A DNA stretch of 64,000 nt from Mycolicibacterium parafortuitum (GTDB taxonomy: Bacteria; Actinomycetota; Actinomycetes; Mycobacteriales; Mycobacteriaceae): positions 1 to 64,000 of the forward strand of contig NZ_MVID01000014.1 of the NCBI RefSeq assembly GCF_002086815.1, in the 5' to 3' direction. A program made the position numbers and the translations under genes. The first letter of the stretch is position 1, and every line of letters begins with the position of its first letter. Below the pieces are notes generated by a model. The model was not told the origin of the DNA. It made no database searches and worked only from the letters and a program-made list of their open reading frames with translations. Below, piece by piece: positions 16,742 through 24,726 of this stretch.

Positions 16742-17968
16742 GTGCCCACTGAATCCCGGCCCGATGTGAAGCCAAGACCGACCTCCACGCATCCGCTGCA
16801 TTCGCCGGACTTCTACGCCGGCGACCCGTACCCGGCCTACCGGGAACTGCGGAAGACCACCCCGGTGGTGTGGAACGACACCACGAACTTCTGGGCCCTG
16901 ACCAAATACGAGGACGTCCGCTTCGTGTCCGGGCATCCGGGGCTGTTCTCGTCGACCAAGGGCATCACCATCCCCGATCCCGAGCAGCCCGAGCCGGTCC
17001 AGGAAGGCAACCTGATCTTCACCGATCCGCCTCGGCACCGTCAGTTGCGCAAGCTGATCAACGCGGGCTTCACCCGTCGTCAGGTGACATTGCTGGAGCC
17101 CACGGTCCGGCGCATCGTCGCGGACATCGTCGAGGGCATCGACCCGTCCCGCGAGTACGAGTTCGCCGAGGAGATCGCGGCACCGCTGCCGACCCGGATG
17201 ATCGCCGAGATGCTCGGCGCGCCGCCGGAGGATTGGGAGAGATTCCGCACCTGGTCCGATGCGGCCGTCGGGACGGCGGACCCGGACATCGAGATGGATT
17301 CGCTGGTCGCCCTGGGTGAGCTCTACGAGTACTTCACCGCGCTGATCGAGGACCGCCGGTCCGGCCGGGTGACCGGGCAAGACGATTTGTTGAGCATCCT
17401 CGCCGCCGCGGAGGTCGACGGTGAGCGTCTCACGGACGCCGACCTGCTCAATTTCTCGTTTCTGCTTCTGGTCGCGGGCAACGAGACCACGCGCAACCTC
17501 ATCGCGCTCGGCACCGCGGCGCTGCTCGAGCATCCGGACCAGTTGGCGATGCTTCGCTCCGATCCGTCGCTGCTGACCTGCGCGGTCGAGGAGATGCTGC
17601 GGTACACCAGCCCGGTCACCCACATGGCGCGCAGGGCCACCGCCGATGTCGACATCCGGGGACAGCAGATCAAGGCCGGCGACACCGTGGTGATGCTCTA
17701 CGGCGCCGCGAATCGGGACGAGGAGATCTTCGGACCGACCAGCGAGCAGTTCGACATCACCCGGAACCCGAACCCGCACATCGCCTTCGGTGCGGGTGAA
17801 CACGCTTGCCTGGGAGCGCAGCTGGCACGACTGGAGGCGAGGGTGATGTTCGAGGTACTGCTCGGCGCGTACCCCAGCATCGAACTGACCGGTGACGTGA
17901 CGCGGCTGCGGGCGACGATGGTGCCGGGCGTCAAACGTATGCCGGTGCGCCTGAAAGCGAGTGTCTGA
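16742..17968 (+). CDS. cytochrome P450 (first gene of igr-like operon)
   Basis: A 408-residue soluble bacterial P450. The I-helix oxygen motif AGNETTRN is near residue 244, the ExxR helix (EEMLR) near 283, and the heme-cysteine loop FGAGEHACLG near 350. GTG 16742 follows GAGGAG. The stop overlaps the next start (TGATG at 17966-17970). By analogy with CYP125, which leads the mycobacterial igr operon and oxidises the terminal methyl of the sterol side chain, this enzyme may hydroxylate or carboxylate a side-chain carbon. Neither substrate nor CYP family can be assigned from motifs alone. Confidence 0.9.
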   Translation: MPTESRPDVKPRPTSTHPLHSPDFYAGDPYPAYRELRKTTPVVWNDTTNFWALTKYEDVRFVSGHPGLFSSTKGITIPDPEQPEPVQEGNLIFTDPPRHRQLRKLINAGFTRRQVTLLEPTVRRIVADIVEGIDPSREYEFAEEIAAPLPTRMIAEMLGAPPEDWERFRTWSDAAVGTADPDIEMDSLVALGELYEYFTALIEDRRSGRVTGQDDLLSILAAAEVDGERLTDADLLNFSFLLLVAGNETTRNLIALGTAALLEHPDQLAMLRSDPSLLTCAVEEMLRYTSPVTHMARRATADVDIRGQQIKAGDTVVMLYGAANRDEEIFGPTSEQFDITRNPNPHIAFGAGEHACLGAQLARLEARVMFEVLLGAYPSIELTGDVTRLRATMVPGVKRMPVRLKASV

Positions 17969-19149
17969 TGGACTTCGATTACACCCCGGAACAGGAACAA
18001 CTCCGCAAGGAGTTCCGGGAGCGACTGGAGGCCGTGATGACCCCGGAGCGCCGGGCGGCCGTCGCGGGTCTGATGGAGGGCGGCGCCGCGATGACCGAGT
18101 GCAGGAAGGCGCTCGGCGAAGCGGGTCTGCTCGGTGTGGCGTGGCCCGTCGAGTTCGGCGGACGCGGGCTGACCGCGTTGGAGCAGTACATCTTCAACGA
18201 GGAGGCGCGCCGCGTGAACGCGCCACTGCCGATGATCACGCTCAACACCGTCGGGCCGACGCTCATCGAGTACGGCACCGAGGAGCAGAAACAGAAATTC
18301 CTTCCCGCGATCCTGAAGGGTCGCGTGGACTTCGCGATCGGCTACTCCGAACCCGGCGCGGGAAGCGACCTCGCGTCGTTGCGGACGACAGCGGTGCGCG
18401 ACGGGAACGAGTTCGTCATCAACGGATCCAAGATGTTCACCAGTGGGGCGGAGTTCGCCGACTACGTCTGGCTTGCGGCGCGGACCGACCCGGAAGCCAA
18501 GAAGCACAAGGGCATCACCGTGTTCATCGTGCCGACCGACTCCCCCGGGTTCTCGTGGAAGCCGCTGCACACGATGCCCGGTGTGTCGACCTACTACACG
18601 TTCTACGACGACGTGCGGGTCCCCGAGAGCGCGATCGTGCTCGGGGAGAACCAGGGTTGGAAGCTGGTGACCAACCAGCTGAACCTGGAGCGCGCCGCAC
18701 TGGGGAACCTCGGTGCGCTCGAGCCGCTGTTCGCCAAGACCCTGGAGTGGGCCAGGACGACACCGCTCGACGACGGGCGCGTCATCGACCAGCCGTGGGT
18801 CCAGCAGGCCCTGGCCCGGGTCGAGGCGCAGGTCGCCGCCTACCGCCTGCTCAACCTGCGCGTCAACACCAACATGGGAGCCGGCGCCCTCGGCATGGGC
18901 GAGGCCTCGGCGGCAAAGGTTTTCGGGACTGAACTCACCCAGCAGGTGGCCCGCGAACTGCTCGACGTGGTCGGCCAGGCCGGCACCCGCAAGGGCGCCG
19001 ATGCCCCGCTGAAGGGGGAGCTCGAAAGCGCCTACCGGCTCGCCGTCATCAACACCTTCGGCGGCGGTGCGAACGAACTTCAACGCGACATCATCGCCAT
19101 GGCCGGTCTCGGGATGCCACGCGCACCCCGCGACATGCGAGCGTCCTGA
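17968..19149 (+). CDS. acyl-CoA dehydrogenase, FadE29-like
   Basis: A 393-residue acyl-CoA dehydrogenase with a complete FAD loop (GYSEPGAGSDLASLRT near residue 128), an RTDPEAKKHKGITVFIVP segment, NQGWKLVTNQLNLERAAL, and the C-terminal GGGANELQRDIIAM. From memory these resemble M. tuberculosis FadE29 (ChsE2), the FAD-loop-bearing subunit of the heterotetramer acting on the propionyl-CoA side chain of cholesterol. The partner is the FadE28-like product at 20150. The start overlaps the P450 stop, and the next gene follows 16 bases on. It is likely to introduce a double bond into a short CoA side chain. Confidence 0.85.
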   Translation: MDFDYTPEQEQLRKEFRERLEAVMTPERRAAVAGLMEGGAAMTECRKALGEAGLLGVAWPVEFGGRGLTALEQYIFNEEARRVNAPLPMITLNTVGPTLIEYGTEEQKQKFLPAILKGRVDFAIGYSEPGAGSDLASLRTTAVRDGNEFVINGSKMFTSGAEFADYVWLAARTDPEAKKHKGITVFIVPTDSPGFSWKPLHTMPGVSTYYTFYDDVRVPESAIVLGENQGWKLVTNQLNLERAALGNLGALEPLFAKTLEWARTTPLDDGRVIDQPWVQQALARVEAQVAAYRLLNLRVNTNMGAGALGMGEASAAKVFGTELTQQVARELLDVVGQAGTRKGADAPLKGELESAYRLAVINTFGGGANELQRDIIAMAGLGMPRAPRDMRAS

Positions 19150-19165
19150 GAAAGGGAATCCTGCA

Positions 19166-19720
19166 GTGACCGATACAGCCAAAGACGAACTGCGCGAACG
19201 CCTCGACGCGCTCATCGGCACACCGACCGACGGGGTCGGCAAGCCGGTGCACGCGCCAGACCCGGTGAACGCCGCGATGATCCGGCACTGGGCGTACGCG
19301 CTGAACGACATGAATCCCGCGTACCTCGATCCGGAGTTCGCGCAGAACTCCCGGCACGGCGCGATCGTGTCGCCGCCGGTGATGTTGCAGACGTGGACGA
19401 TGCCGCCGCCGAAGTTGGAGGGCATCCACGAACGCGGCGGGGTGCCGATCGAGATCAAGGGTGAGAACCCCCTGCAGTTCCTTTCCGACGCCGGCTATAC
19501 CGGCATCATCGCGACCAACTCGGAGTTCGAGATCGAGCGCTATCCCCGTGTCGGAGACGAGATCACGTCCGAGACGGTGTTCGAGTCGATCTCCGACGAG
19601 AAGAAGACGGCCATGGGAAACGGCTACTTCGTCACATGGGTCACCACGTACCGCGACCAGAACGGCGACGTCATCGGCCGCCAGTGGTTCCGGACCCTGC
19701 GCTTCAAGACGGGTGGATGA
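19166..19720 (+). CDS. MaoC-like hydratase N-domain protein, ChsH2 N-terminal equivalent
   Basis: A 184-residue hotdog protein of the MaoC_dehydrat_N type: MIRHWAYALNDMNPAYLDPE, RHGAIVSPPVMLQTW, then ATNSEFEIERYPRVGD. The usual catalytic His is replaced (NPAYLD). In the known ChsH1-ChsH2 hydratase, ChsH2 carries such a domain fused to a DUF35 domain. Here it ends at TGA 19718-19720, which overlaps the ATG of a separate DUF35 gene in another frame. Start GTG 19166 follows AAAGGGAAT. It is inferred to be the non-catalytic half of a hydratase with the ChsH1-like product at 21256. Confidence 0.85.
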   Translation: MTDTAKDELRERLDALIGTPTDGVGKPVHAPDPVNAAMIRHWAYALNDMNPAYLDPEFAQNSRHGAIVSPPVMLQTWTMPPPKLEGIHERGGVPIEIKGENPLQFLSDAGYTGIIATNSEFEIERYPRVGDEITSETVFESISDEKKTAMGNGYFVTWVTTYRDQNGDVIGRQWFRTLRFKTGG

Positions 19721-20133
19721 TGGCCAGCAGACTCGCCCCGTCGATCAGCCCGGACACCGAGTTCTTCTGGTCCGGCCTCAAGGAGCACGAACTCCGGATC
19801 CAGCGCTGCACCGACTGCACGACGCTGCGCGTTCCGCCGCGGCCGATGTGCGGCAGCTGCCAGTCGCTGAACTGGGACTACGTTGCGTCCACGGGACGGG
19901 GCACCGTCTACAGCTTCGTGATGCCGCAGTACCCGCCGCTGCCGTTCCTCGAGTATCCGTACGTCGTCGCGTTGATCGAACTCGACGAGGGGGTCCGCAT
20001 CGTGTCGAACCTGTGTGACATCGCACCGGATGCGATCGAGGTCGGCATGCCGGTCGAAGTCTTCTACGAGAACTTCGAGGCCCTTCCCAGCGGGGAAGAG
20101 CTGGTGCTGCACCAGTTCCGGCCGGCGCGCTGA
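19717..20133 (+). CDS. DUF35 zinc-ribbon/OB-fold protein, ChsH2 C-terminal equivalent
   Basis: A 138-residue protein: N-terminal helices, a rubredoxin-like zinc ribbon with CxxC pairs (QRCTDCTTLRVPPRPMCGSC), and an OB fold (GTVYSFVMPQYPPLPF). In cholesterol degradation the DUF35 domain of ChsH2 binds and activates the Ltp2 aldolase. Here it is a free-standing protein, overlapping its upstream partner by ATGA in a different frame (stop of one inside the start of the other). That should keep the two proteins near equal amounts. An alternative start is the adjacent ATG 19720. Confidence 0.87.
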   Translation: MMASRLAPSISPDTEFFWSGLKEHELRIQRCTDCTTLRVPPRPMCGSCQSLNWDYVASTGRGTVYSFVMPQYPPLPFLEYPYVVALIELDEGVRIVSNLCDIAPDAIEVGMPVEVFYENFEALPSGEELVLHQFRPAR

Positions 20134-20149
20134 GGAGGGGGAACGACAT

Positions 20150-21259
20150 ATGGACTTCACGTTCACCGAGGAGCAGGAGACCGTCGCCAAGGTCGCCCGC
20201 CAGCTCTTCGAACACCGGGCCACCCCGGAGCATTTGACCGAGCTCGAGGCGGGCGAGAACCGCTACGATCCGGCGCTGTGGGCCGAGTTGGCGTCATCCG
20301 ACCTGCTCGGGATCGCGCTGCCCGAGTCGGTCGGCGGTACCGGCGGCGGATTCCTCGAACTCGGCGTACTGCTGTCCGAGGTCGGCTACAGCGTCGCCCC
20401 GGTACCGGTGTACGCCACTCTCGTCCTGGGCGCCGATACCATTGCCCGGCACGGTGATTCGGCGCTGCAGCAACGGTTCCTACCCGGCGTCGTCGACGGC
20501 AGCGTCCTGTTGACGGCCGCGCTGGCCGAACCGGGCAACTCCGATCCGGCGGCACCGCGAACCACCGCACGAGCCAACGGTGACCGGTGGCGGCTCACCG
20601 GCGCCAAAGAACTGGTTCCGGCCGCTCAGCTCGCCGACGCCATCGTCGTCTCGGCCAGGACCGACGACGGGCCGGGTCTGTTCGTCGTCGCGGCGGGCGC
20701 CGGAGTCGAGGTGACCCCGGCTGCGACGACCAACGGCGAGCCGTTCGCCGACGTCGAGCTCACCGATGCGGTCGCGTGGCGGCTCACCGAGCACGCCGAC
20801 GGCGGCATCGTCAGCGCGCTGCAGACCAGGGCGCTGGTCGGCCTGTGTGCGATGCAGCTCGGCGTCGCGGAGCGGGCCCTGAAACTGGCCGCGTCCTACA
20901 CCAGCGAACGCGAGCAGTTCGGCCGTCCCATCGGGTCGTTCCAGGCCGTGCAGCAGCGTCTGGCCGACGCGTTCATCGACACCCAGGCGATCCGCTGGAC
21001 CGCCTGGCACGCGGCCTGGCTGATCGCCGAGGGCAGACCGGCCGACCGCGCCGCGGCGATCGCGAAGTTCTGGGCGGCCGAGGCCGGCGCCCGCGTCACC
21101 GCCTCGGCCCAACAGGTGCACGGCGGTATGGGCATCGACGTGACCTACCCCCTGTCCCGGTATTTCCTGTGGGCCAAGCAGATCGAACTCGCGCTGGGCT
21201 CGGCGTCGGCGCAGCTGGCCCGGCTCGGCAACGCATACGCGGAAGGACTGACCCCATGA
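20150..21259 (+). CDS. acyl-CoA dehydrogenase, FadE28-like
   Basis: A 369-residue dehydrogenase lacking the SEPGAGSD loop in canonical form (ALAEPGNSDPAAPRT) but with FGRPIGSFQAVQQRLADAFI and the C-terminal HGGMGIDVTYPLSRYFLW. That ending is very like FadE28/ChsE1, as I remember it. It is therefore the probable partner of the FadE29-like product. A strong ribosome site (GAGGAGGGGG) precedes ATG 20150, the only strong one inside this operon, which suggests extra translation here. The stop overlaps the next start by ATGA. Confidence 0.86.
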   Translation: MDFTFTEEQETVAKVARQLFEHRATPEHLTELEAGENRYDPALWAELASSDLLGIALPESVGGTGGGFLELGVLLSEVGYSVAPVPVYATLVLGADTIARHGDSALQQRFLPGVVDGSVLLTAALAEPGNSDPAAPRTTARANGDRWRLTGAKELVPAAQLADAIVVSARTDDGPGLFVVAAGAGVEVTPAATTNGEPFADVELTDAVAWRLTEHADGGIVSALQTRALVGLCAMQLGVAERALKLAASYTSEREQFGRPIGSFQAVQQRLADAFIDTQAIRWTAWHAAWLIAEGRPADRAAAIAKFWAAEAGARVTASAQQVHGGMGIDVTYPLSRYFLWAKQIELALGSASAQLARLGNAYAEGLTP

Positions 21260-21708
21260 CCTCCACCCTGAACCGCACCACGACCCTGGCGTGGAACACC
21301 ATCAACATCGGCGACGAGGTGACACCGATGGACGTTCCGGTCACCACGACGCTGATCGTGGCAGGCGCCATCGCGTCCCGCGACTACATGCCGGTTCACC
21401 ACGACCGTGACTTCGCCAATTCGCAAGGCTCCAAGGACATCTTCCTCAACATCCTGACCACCAACGGGCTGTGCGTGAAGTTCTTGCACGACTGGGCAGG
21501 TCCCGAAGCGGTGGTCAAGAAGCTGTCCATCCGGCTCGGCGTGCCGGCCTACCCCAACGACGCGCTGCGGTTCGAGGGCAGCGTCACCGGCAAATCCGCC
21601 GAGGCCGGCGAGGGATTGGTCGAGGTCACCTTCAAGGGCACCAACAGCCTCGGCGATCACGTCAAGGGCACGGCCGTGCTGAGCCTGCTCGACGGTGTCG
21701 ACGCGTGA
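21256..21708 (+). CDS. MaoC-family hydratase, ChsH1-like
   Basis: A 150-residue hotdog protein with the catalytic segment ASRDYMPVHHDRDFA (Asp43 and His48 by count), followed by NGLCVKFLHDW and the C-terminal GDHVKGTAVLSLL. It matches the ChsH1 role: the catalytic partner of the ChsH2 hotdog domain. It hydrates the enoyl-CoA made by the FadE pair to a beta-hydroxyacyl-CoA ready for retro-aldol cleavage. It overlaps its neighbours on both sides (ATGA at 21256, GTGA at 21705). Confidence 0.86.
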   Translation: MTSTLNRTTTLAWNTINIGDEVTPMDVPVTTTLIVAGAIASRDYMPVHHDRDFANSQGSKDIFLNILTTNGLCVKFLHDWAGPEAVVKKLSIRLGVPAYPNDALRFEGSVTGKSAEAGEGLVEVTFKGTNSLGDHVKGTAVLSLLDGVDA

Positions 21709-22871
21709 CGGGTATCGGCGGCAAGGCCGCGCTGGTCGGCATCGGCCAGACCGAGTTCTCCAAGGAATCCGGCCGCACCGAGATGCAACTCGCCTGTGAG
21801 GCGGTCAAGGCCGCCATCGCGGATGCCGGCCTGAGTCCCAAGGACATCGACGGGATGGTGACCTTCACCGTCGACGAGAACGAAGAGATCGAAGTCGCCC
21901 GCAACGTCGGCATCGAGAACCTCAACTTCTTCACGCGGGTCCCCCACGGCGGTGGGGCGGCTGCGGGCACCGTGATGCAGGCCGCGATGGCGGTCGCGAC
22001 GGGCGTGGCCGAGGCCGTGGTCTGCTACCGCGCGTTCAACGAGCGCTCCGGGTTCCGGTTCGGCGGCGTCGGCCGCCAACCCGGCGTCACCCCGCTGTGG
22101 ATGGCGCCATATGCACCGTTCGGCTTCATGACACCGGCCGCCTGGGTGGCCCTGCACGCACAGCGTTATATGAGCACCTACGGGGTCACCAACGCCGACT
22201 TCGGCAAGATCTCGGTGATCGATCGTAAACATGCGGCCAACAACCCCGACGCGTGGTTCTACGGGAAGCCGATCACGCTGGACCAGCATCAACAGTCCCG
22301 CTGGATCATCGAGCCGGTCCTACGGTTGCTCGACTGCTGCCAGGAGAGCGACGGCGGCGTCGCGATGGTCGTCACCAGCGTCGAGCGGGCCCGTGACCTG
22401 GCCAAGCCGCCCGCGGTGATCACCGCGGCGGCCCAGGGCGCGGCCTACGACGGTGAGGTGATGACCAGTTACTACCGCGACGACATCACCGGGTTGCCGG
22501 AGATGGGCGTGGTCGGCGACAAGCTCTGGCGCGACTCGGGTTTGAAGCCGCAGGACATCTCGACGGCGTTCCTCTACGACCATTTCACCCCGTTCGTGTT
22601 CACCCAACTGGAGGAGCTGGGCTTCTGTGGCAGGGGCGAGGCCAAGGACTTCGTCTCGGTCGAGGAGATGTCGCTCGGCGGACGGATGCCGATCAACACC
22701 AATGGTGGCCTGCTCGGCGAGGCCTACATCCACGGGATGAACGGGATCACCGAAGGCGTGCGCCAAGTCCGCGGCACGTCCTACAACCAGGTGGACGACG
22801 TCGAGCACGTCCTGGTCACGTCGGGCACCGGCGTTCCGACCAGCGGCCTCATCCTCGCTCCAGACCGCTGA
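21705..22871 (+). CDS. Ltp2-like thiolase-fold aldolase (lipid-transfer protein)
   Basis: A 388-residue thiolase-superfamily protein. Strong similarity to mycobacterial Ltp2 is visible in GGGAAAGTVMQAAMAVATGV, RAFNERSGFRFG, RKHAANNPDAWFYGKPIT, FLYDHFTPFVFTQLEELGFC and HVLVTSGTGVPTSGLIL. Ltp2 is not a thiolase but a retro-aldolase that releases propionyl-CoA and a ketone; conserved tyrosines in FLYDHFTPF and GEAYIHGMNG are present. It needs the DUF35 domain encoded at 19717. GTG 21705 overlaps the ChsH1-like stop. It would complete the side-chain removal by this operon. Confidence 0.9.
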   Translation: MTGIGGKAALVGIGQTEFSKESGRTEMQLACEAVKAAIADAGLSPKDIDGMVTFTVDENEEIEVARNVGIENLNFFTRVPHGGGAAAGTVMQAAMAVATGVAEAVVCYRAFNERSGFRFGGVGRQPGVTPLWMAPYAPFGFMTPAAWVALHAQRYMSTYGVTNADFGKISVIDRKHAANNPDAWFYGKPITLDQHQQSRWIIEPVLRLLDCCQESDGGVAMVVTSVERARDLAKPPAVITAAAQGAAYDGEVMTSYYRDDITGLPEMGVVGDKLWRDSGLKPQDISTAFLYDHFTPFVFTQLEELGFCGRGEAKDFVSVEEMSLGGRMPINTNGGLLGEAYIHGMNGITEGVRQVRGTSYNQVDDVEHVLVTSGTGVPTSGLILAPDR

Positions 22872-22888
22872 GACGTTAATGTGCTGAA

Positions 22889-23500
22889 GTGGCGTCTGAC
22901 GTGACTCAATCGGTGGCGGTCGACACCCGGGATGCCATCATCTCGGCGGCATTCGGCTGCTTCCGGACCCGCGGCCTGGCCAAGACGACCATCGTGGACA
23001 TCGCCCGTGTGGCGGGCGTGTCGCGCAGCACGGTCTACGAATACTTCCGGGACAAGGAGACCGTGGTCGAGGCGTGCGCGGAAGCCGCGTCGCAGCGGTT
23101 CTACCGCAACATGGCCAAAGCCATCGACCGGCACGGCGGTAGCACTCTGGAAGGCCGGTTGGTCCGCGCCGCGGTTTTCGTCACCCAGGCGCGCCAGGTC
23201 GTCGAGCCGGAGGTGTACTTCGATGCGGCCGAGGTCAGCCTCATGATGACCAAGAACGCGGCCACCCTGCTGAAGGAATGCGCCGACTTCCTGGCCCCCT
23301 ACGTCACCGCGGCGCGGCTGACCGGCGAGGTCCGCACCGACCTGGACGTCCCGTCGGCCACCGAATGGTTCGCGCGAATGCTCTTCTCGCTGTTCACGAC
23401 TCCGTCCCCGACCATCGACATGCGTGACGACGGTGCCGTCGCGGATTTCGTGCGGTCCTACGTGGTCCGCGGATTCGTCGAGGGCCCACGGCGGCGCTAG
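22889..23500 (+). CDS. TetR-family transcriptional regulator
   Basis: A 203-residue regulator. The N-terminal HTH is TTIVDIARVAGVSRSTVYEYF, followed by a ligand-binding helical domain that includes the QARQVVEPEVYFDAAEV region. It starts at GTG 22889, 17 bases after the Ltp2-like stop, so it is probably the last gene of the operon and a candidate repressor for the repeat at 16696-16720 and possibly the wider GAGAATA sites. Its last bases overlap the convergent P450 stop (23497-23500). Confidence 0.87.
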   Translation: MASDVTQSVAVDTRDAIISAAFGCFRTRGLAKTTIVDIARVAGVSRSTVYEYFRDKETVVEACAEAASQRFYRNMAKAIDRHGGSTLEGRLVRAAVFVTQARQVVEPEVYFDAAEVSLMMTKNAATLLKECADFLAPYVTAARLTGEVRTDLDVPSATEWFARMLFSLFTTPSPTIDMRDDGAVADFVRSYVVRGFVEGPRRR

Positions 23501-24726
23501 GCTGTTCTGCGCACCGGCACGTTCGAGTACCCACAGACGTTCGACATCGCGACGCGCCGCAGACCGTCCCGGTCCACCTCGTACTCGGGGATGATGTCGA
23601 GCAGCGCGTTGAGCGCGATCCGGCTCTCCATCCGCGCCAGCGCCGCGCCAAGACAGCTGTGGATGCCGTAGCCGAACGCGAGATTGAAGCCCATCTTGCG
23701 TTCCCGGTCGATGTCGAGCTGATCGGGTGCGTCGAACATCCGCTCGTCGCGGGTGGCGGCCGCGGTGACGAGCAGCACCGCGGCGCCTTCGGGGATCGAG
23801 GTGCCGTAGTAGGTCACATCCCTTGTGGCGGTACGGACCTGATATTGCGACGGCGCCTCGTACCGCAGCAGTTCCTCGATCGCGGCCGGGATCTTGCTGC
23901 GGTCCTCGCGGAGCTTGCGCCACTGGTCGGGGAAGTCGGCGAACGCGACCATCGCGTTGCCGACCAGTTTCGTGACCGTCTCGGCGCCCGCGCCGCCGAG
24001 CATCGTCGCGAACCCGGTGATGTCGACGTCGGTGAGTTTGTCCACCACGCCGTCGCGCTCGATCTCGGTTTCGATCAGCCGGCTGATCATGTCGTCCTTC
24101 GGCGCAGCCCGCCGCTGTTGCACAAGGTCGTAGTAGTACAGGCCGGTGTTGACCGAGGCCTCGTATCCCGTTTTGGGCACGGCCATCTCACCTGGCCGGC
24201 GTTCGAGCAGAAGGTCCAGCCAGTGCCGGATCTGGTCCCGATCCTCCTTGGGCACACCGAGCATCGCCGTGATGACTTCGTTCGGGAACAGCGCGGAGAA
24301 ATCGGCGACAACGTCGAAGCCCGCCGGGTCCAGTGCGTCGACGCGTTCGTAGACCTTCTCGTGCACCATCTCCTCGAGTGCGGCGATCGCGCGCGGGGTG
24401 AACACGTTGCTCACCAGGCGCCGCATCTTCTGGTGCTGGGGCGGATCCATCGAGATGATCACCTTCGGCACCGGGATCGCGTCGTCGTGGGCCTTGACCA
24501 TGTCCAGTGTGGCGCCCTTGGCCGACGAGAAGGTCTCGTGGTCCTTGGTGGCGGGCGCCACGTCGTCGTAGCGGGTCAACGCCCAGAAGTCCCACTTCGC
24601 GTTGTAGTAGGCGGGCGATTCGTCGCGCAGCCGCCGGTAGGTGGCATATGCCCCGTCGAAGAAGTCCTGGGAGAACGGGTCGAACTCGACGGGGCTGCTG
24701 TCCACTTCCGGTGGCGCCGCACTCAC
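23497..24726 (-). CDS. cytochrome P450
   Basis: A 409-residue P450 with an I-helix motif GGAGAETVTK near residue 240, ExxR in EELLR, and the heme loop FGYGIHSCLG near 350. The oxygen-binding Thr is preceded by GAE rather than the more common GxET; ETV lacks the usual double Thr. GTG 24726 overlaps the CoA-transferase stop (GTGA), so the two are cotranscribed. The frame stays open further upstream but reads through the CoA-transferase gene. Convergent and 4 bp overlapping with the TetR gene. Confidence 0.88.
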   Translation of the reverse strand: MSAAPPEVDSSPVEFDPFSQDFFDGAYATYRRLRDESPAYYNAKWDFWALTRYDDVAPATKDHETFSSAKGATLDMVKAHDDAIPVPKVIISMDPPQHQKMRRLVSNVFTPRAIAALEEMVHEKVYERVDALDPAGFDVVADFSALFPNEVITAMLGVPKEDRDQIRHWLDLLLERRPGEMAVPKTGYEASVNTGLYYYDLVQQRRAAPKDDMISRLIETEIERDGVVDKLTDVDITGFATMLGGAGAETVTKLVGNAMVAFADFPDQWRKLREDRSKIPAAIEELLRYEAPSQYQVRTATRDVTYYGTSIPEGAAVLLVTAAATRDERMFDAPDQLDIDRERKMGFNLAFGYGIHSCLGAALARMESRIALNALLDIIPEYEVDRDGLRRVAMSNVCGYSNVPVRRTA

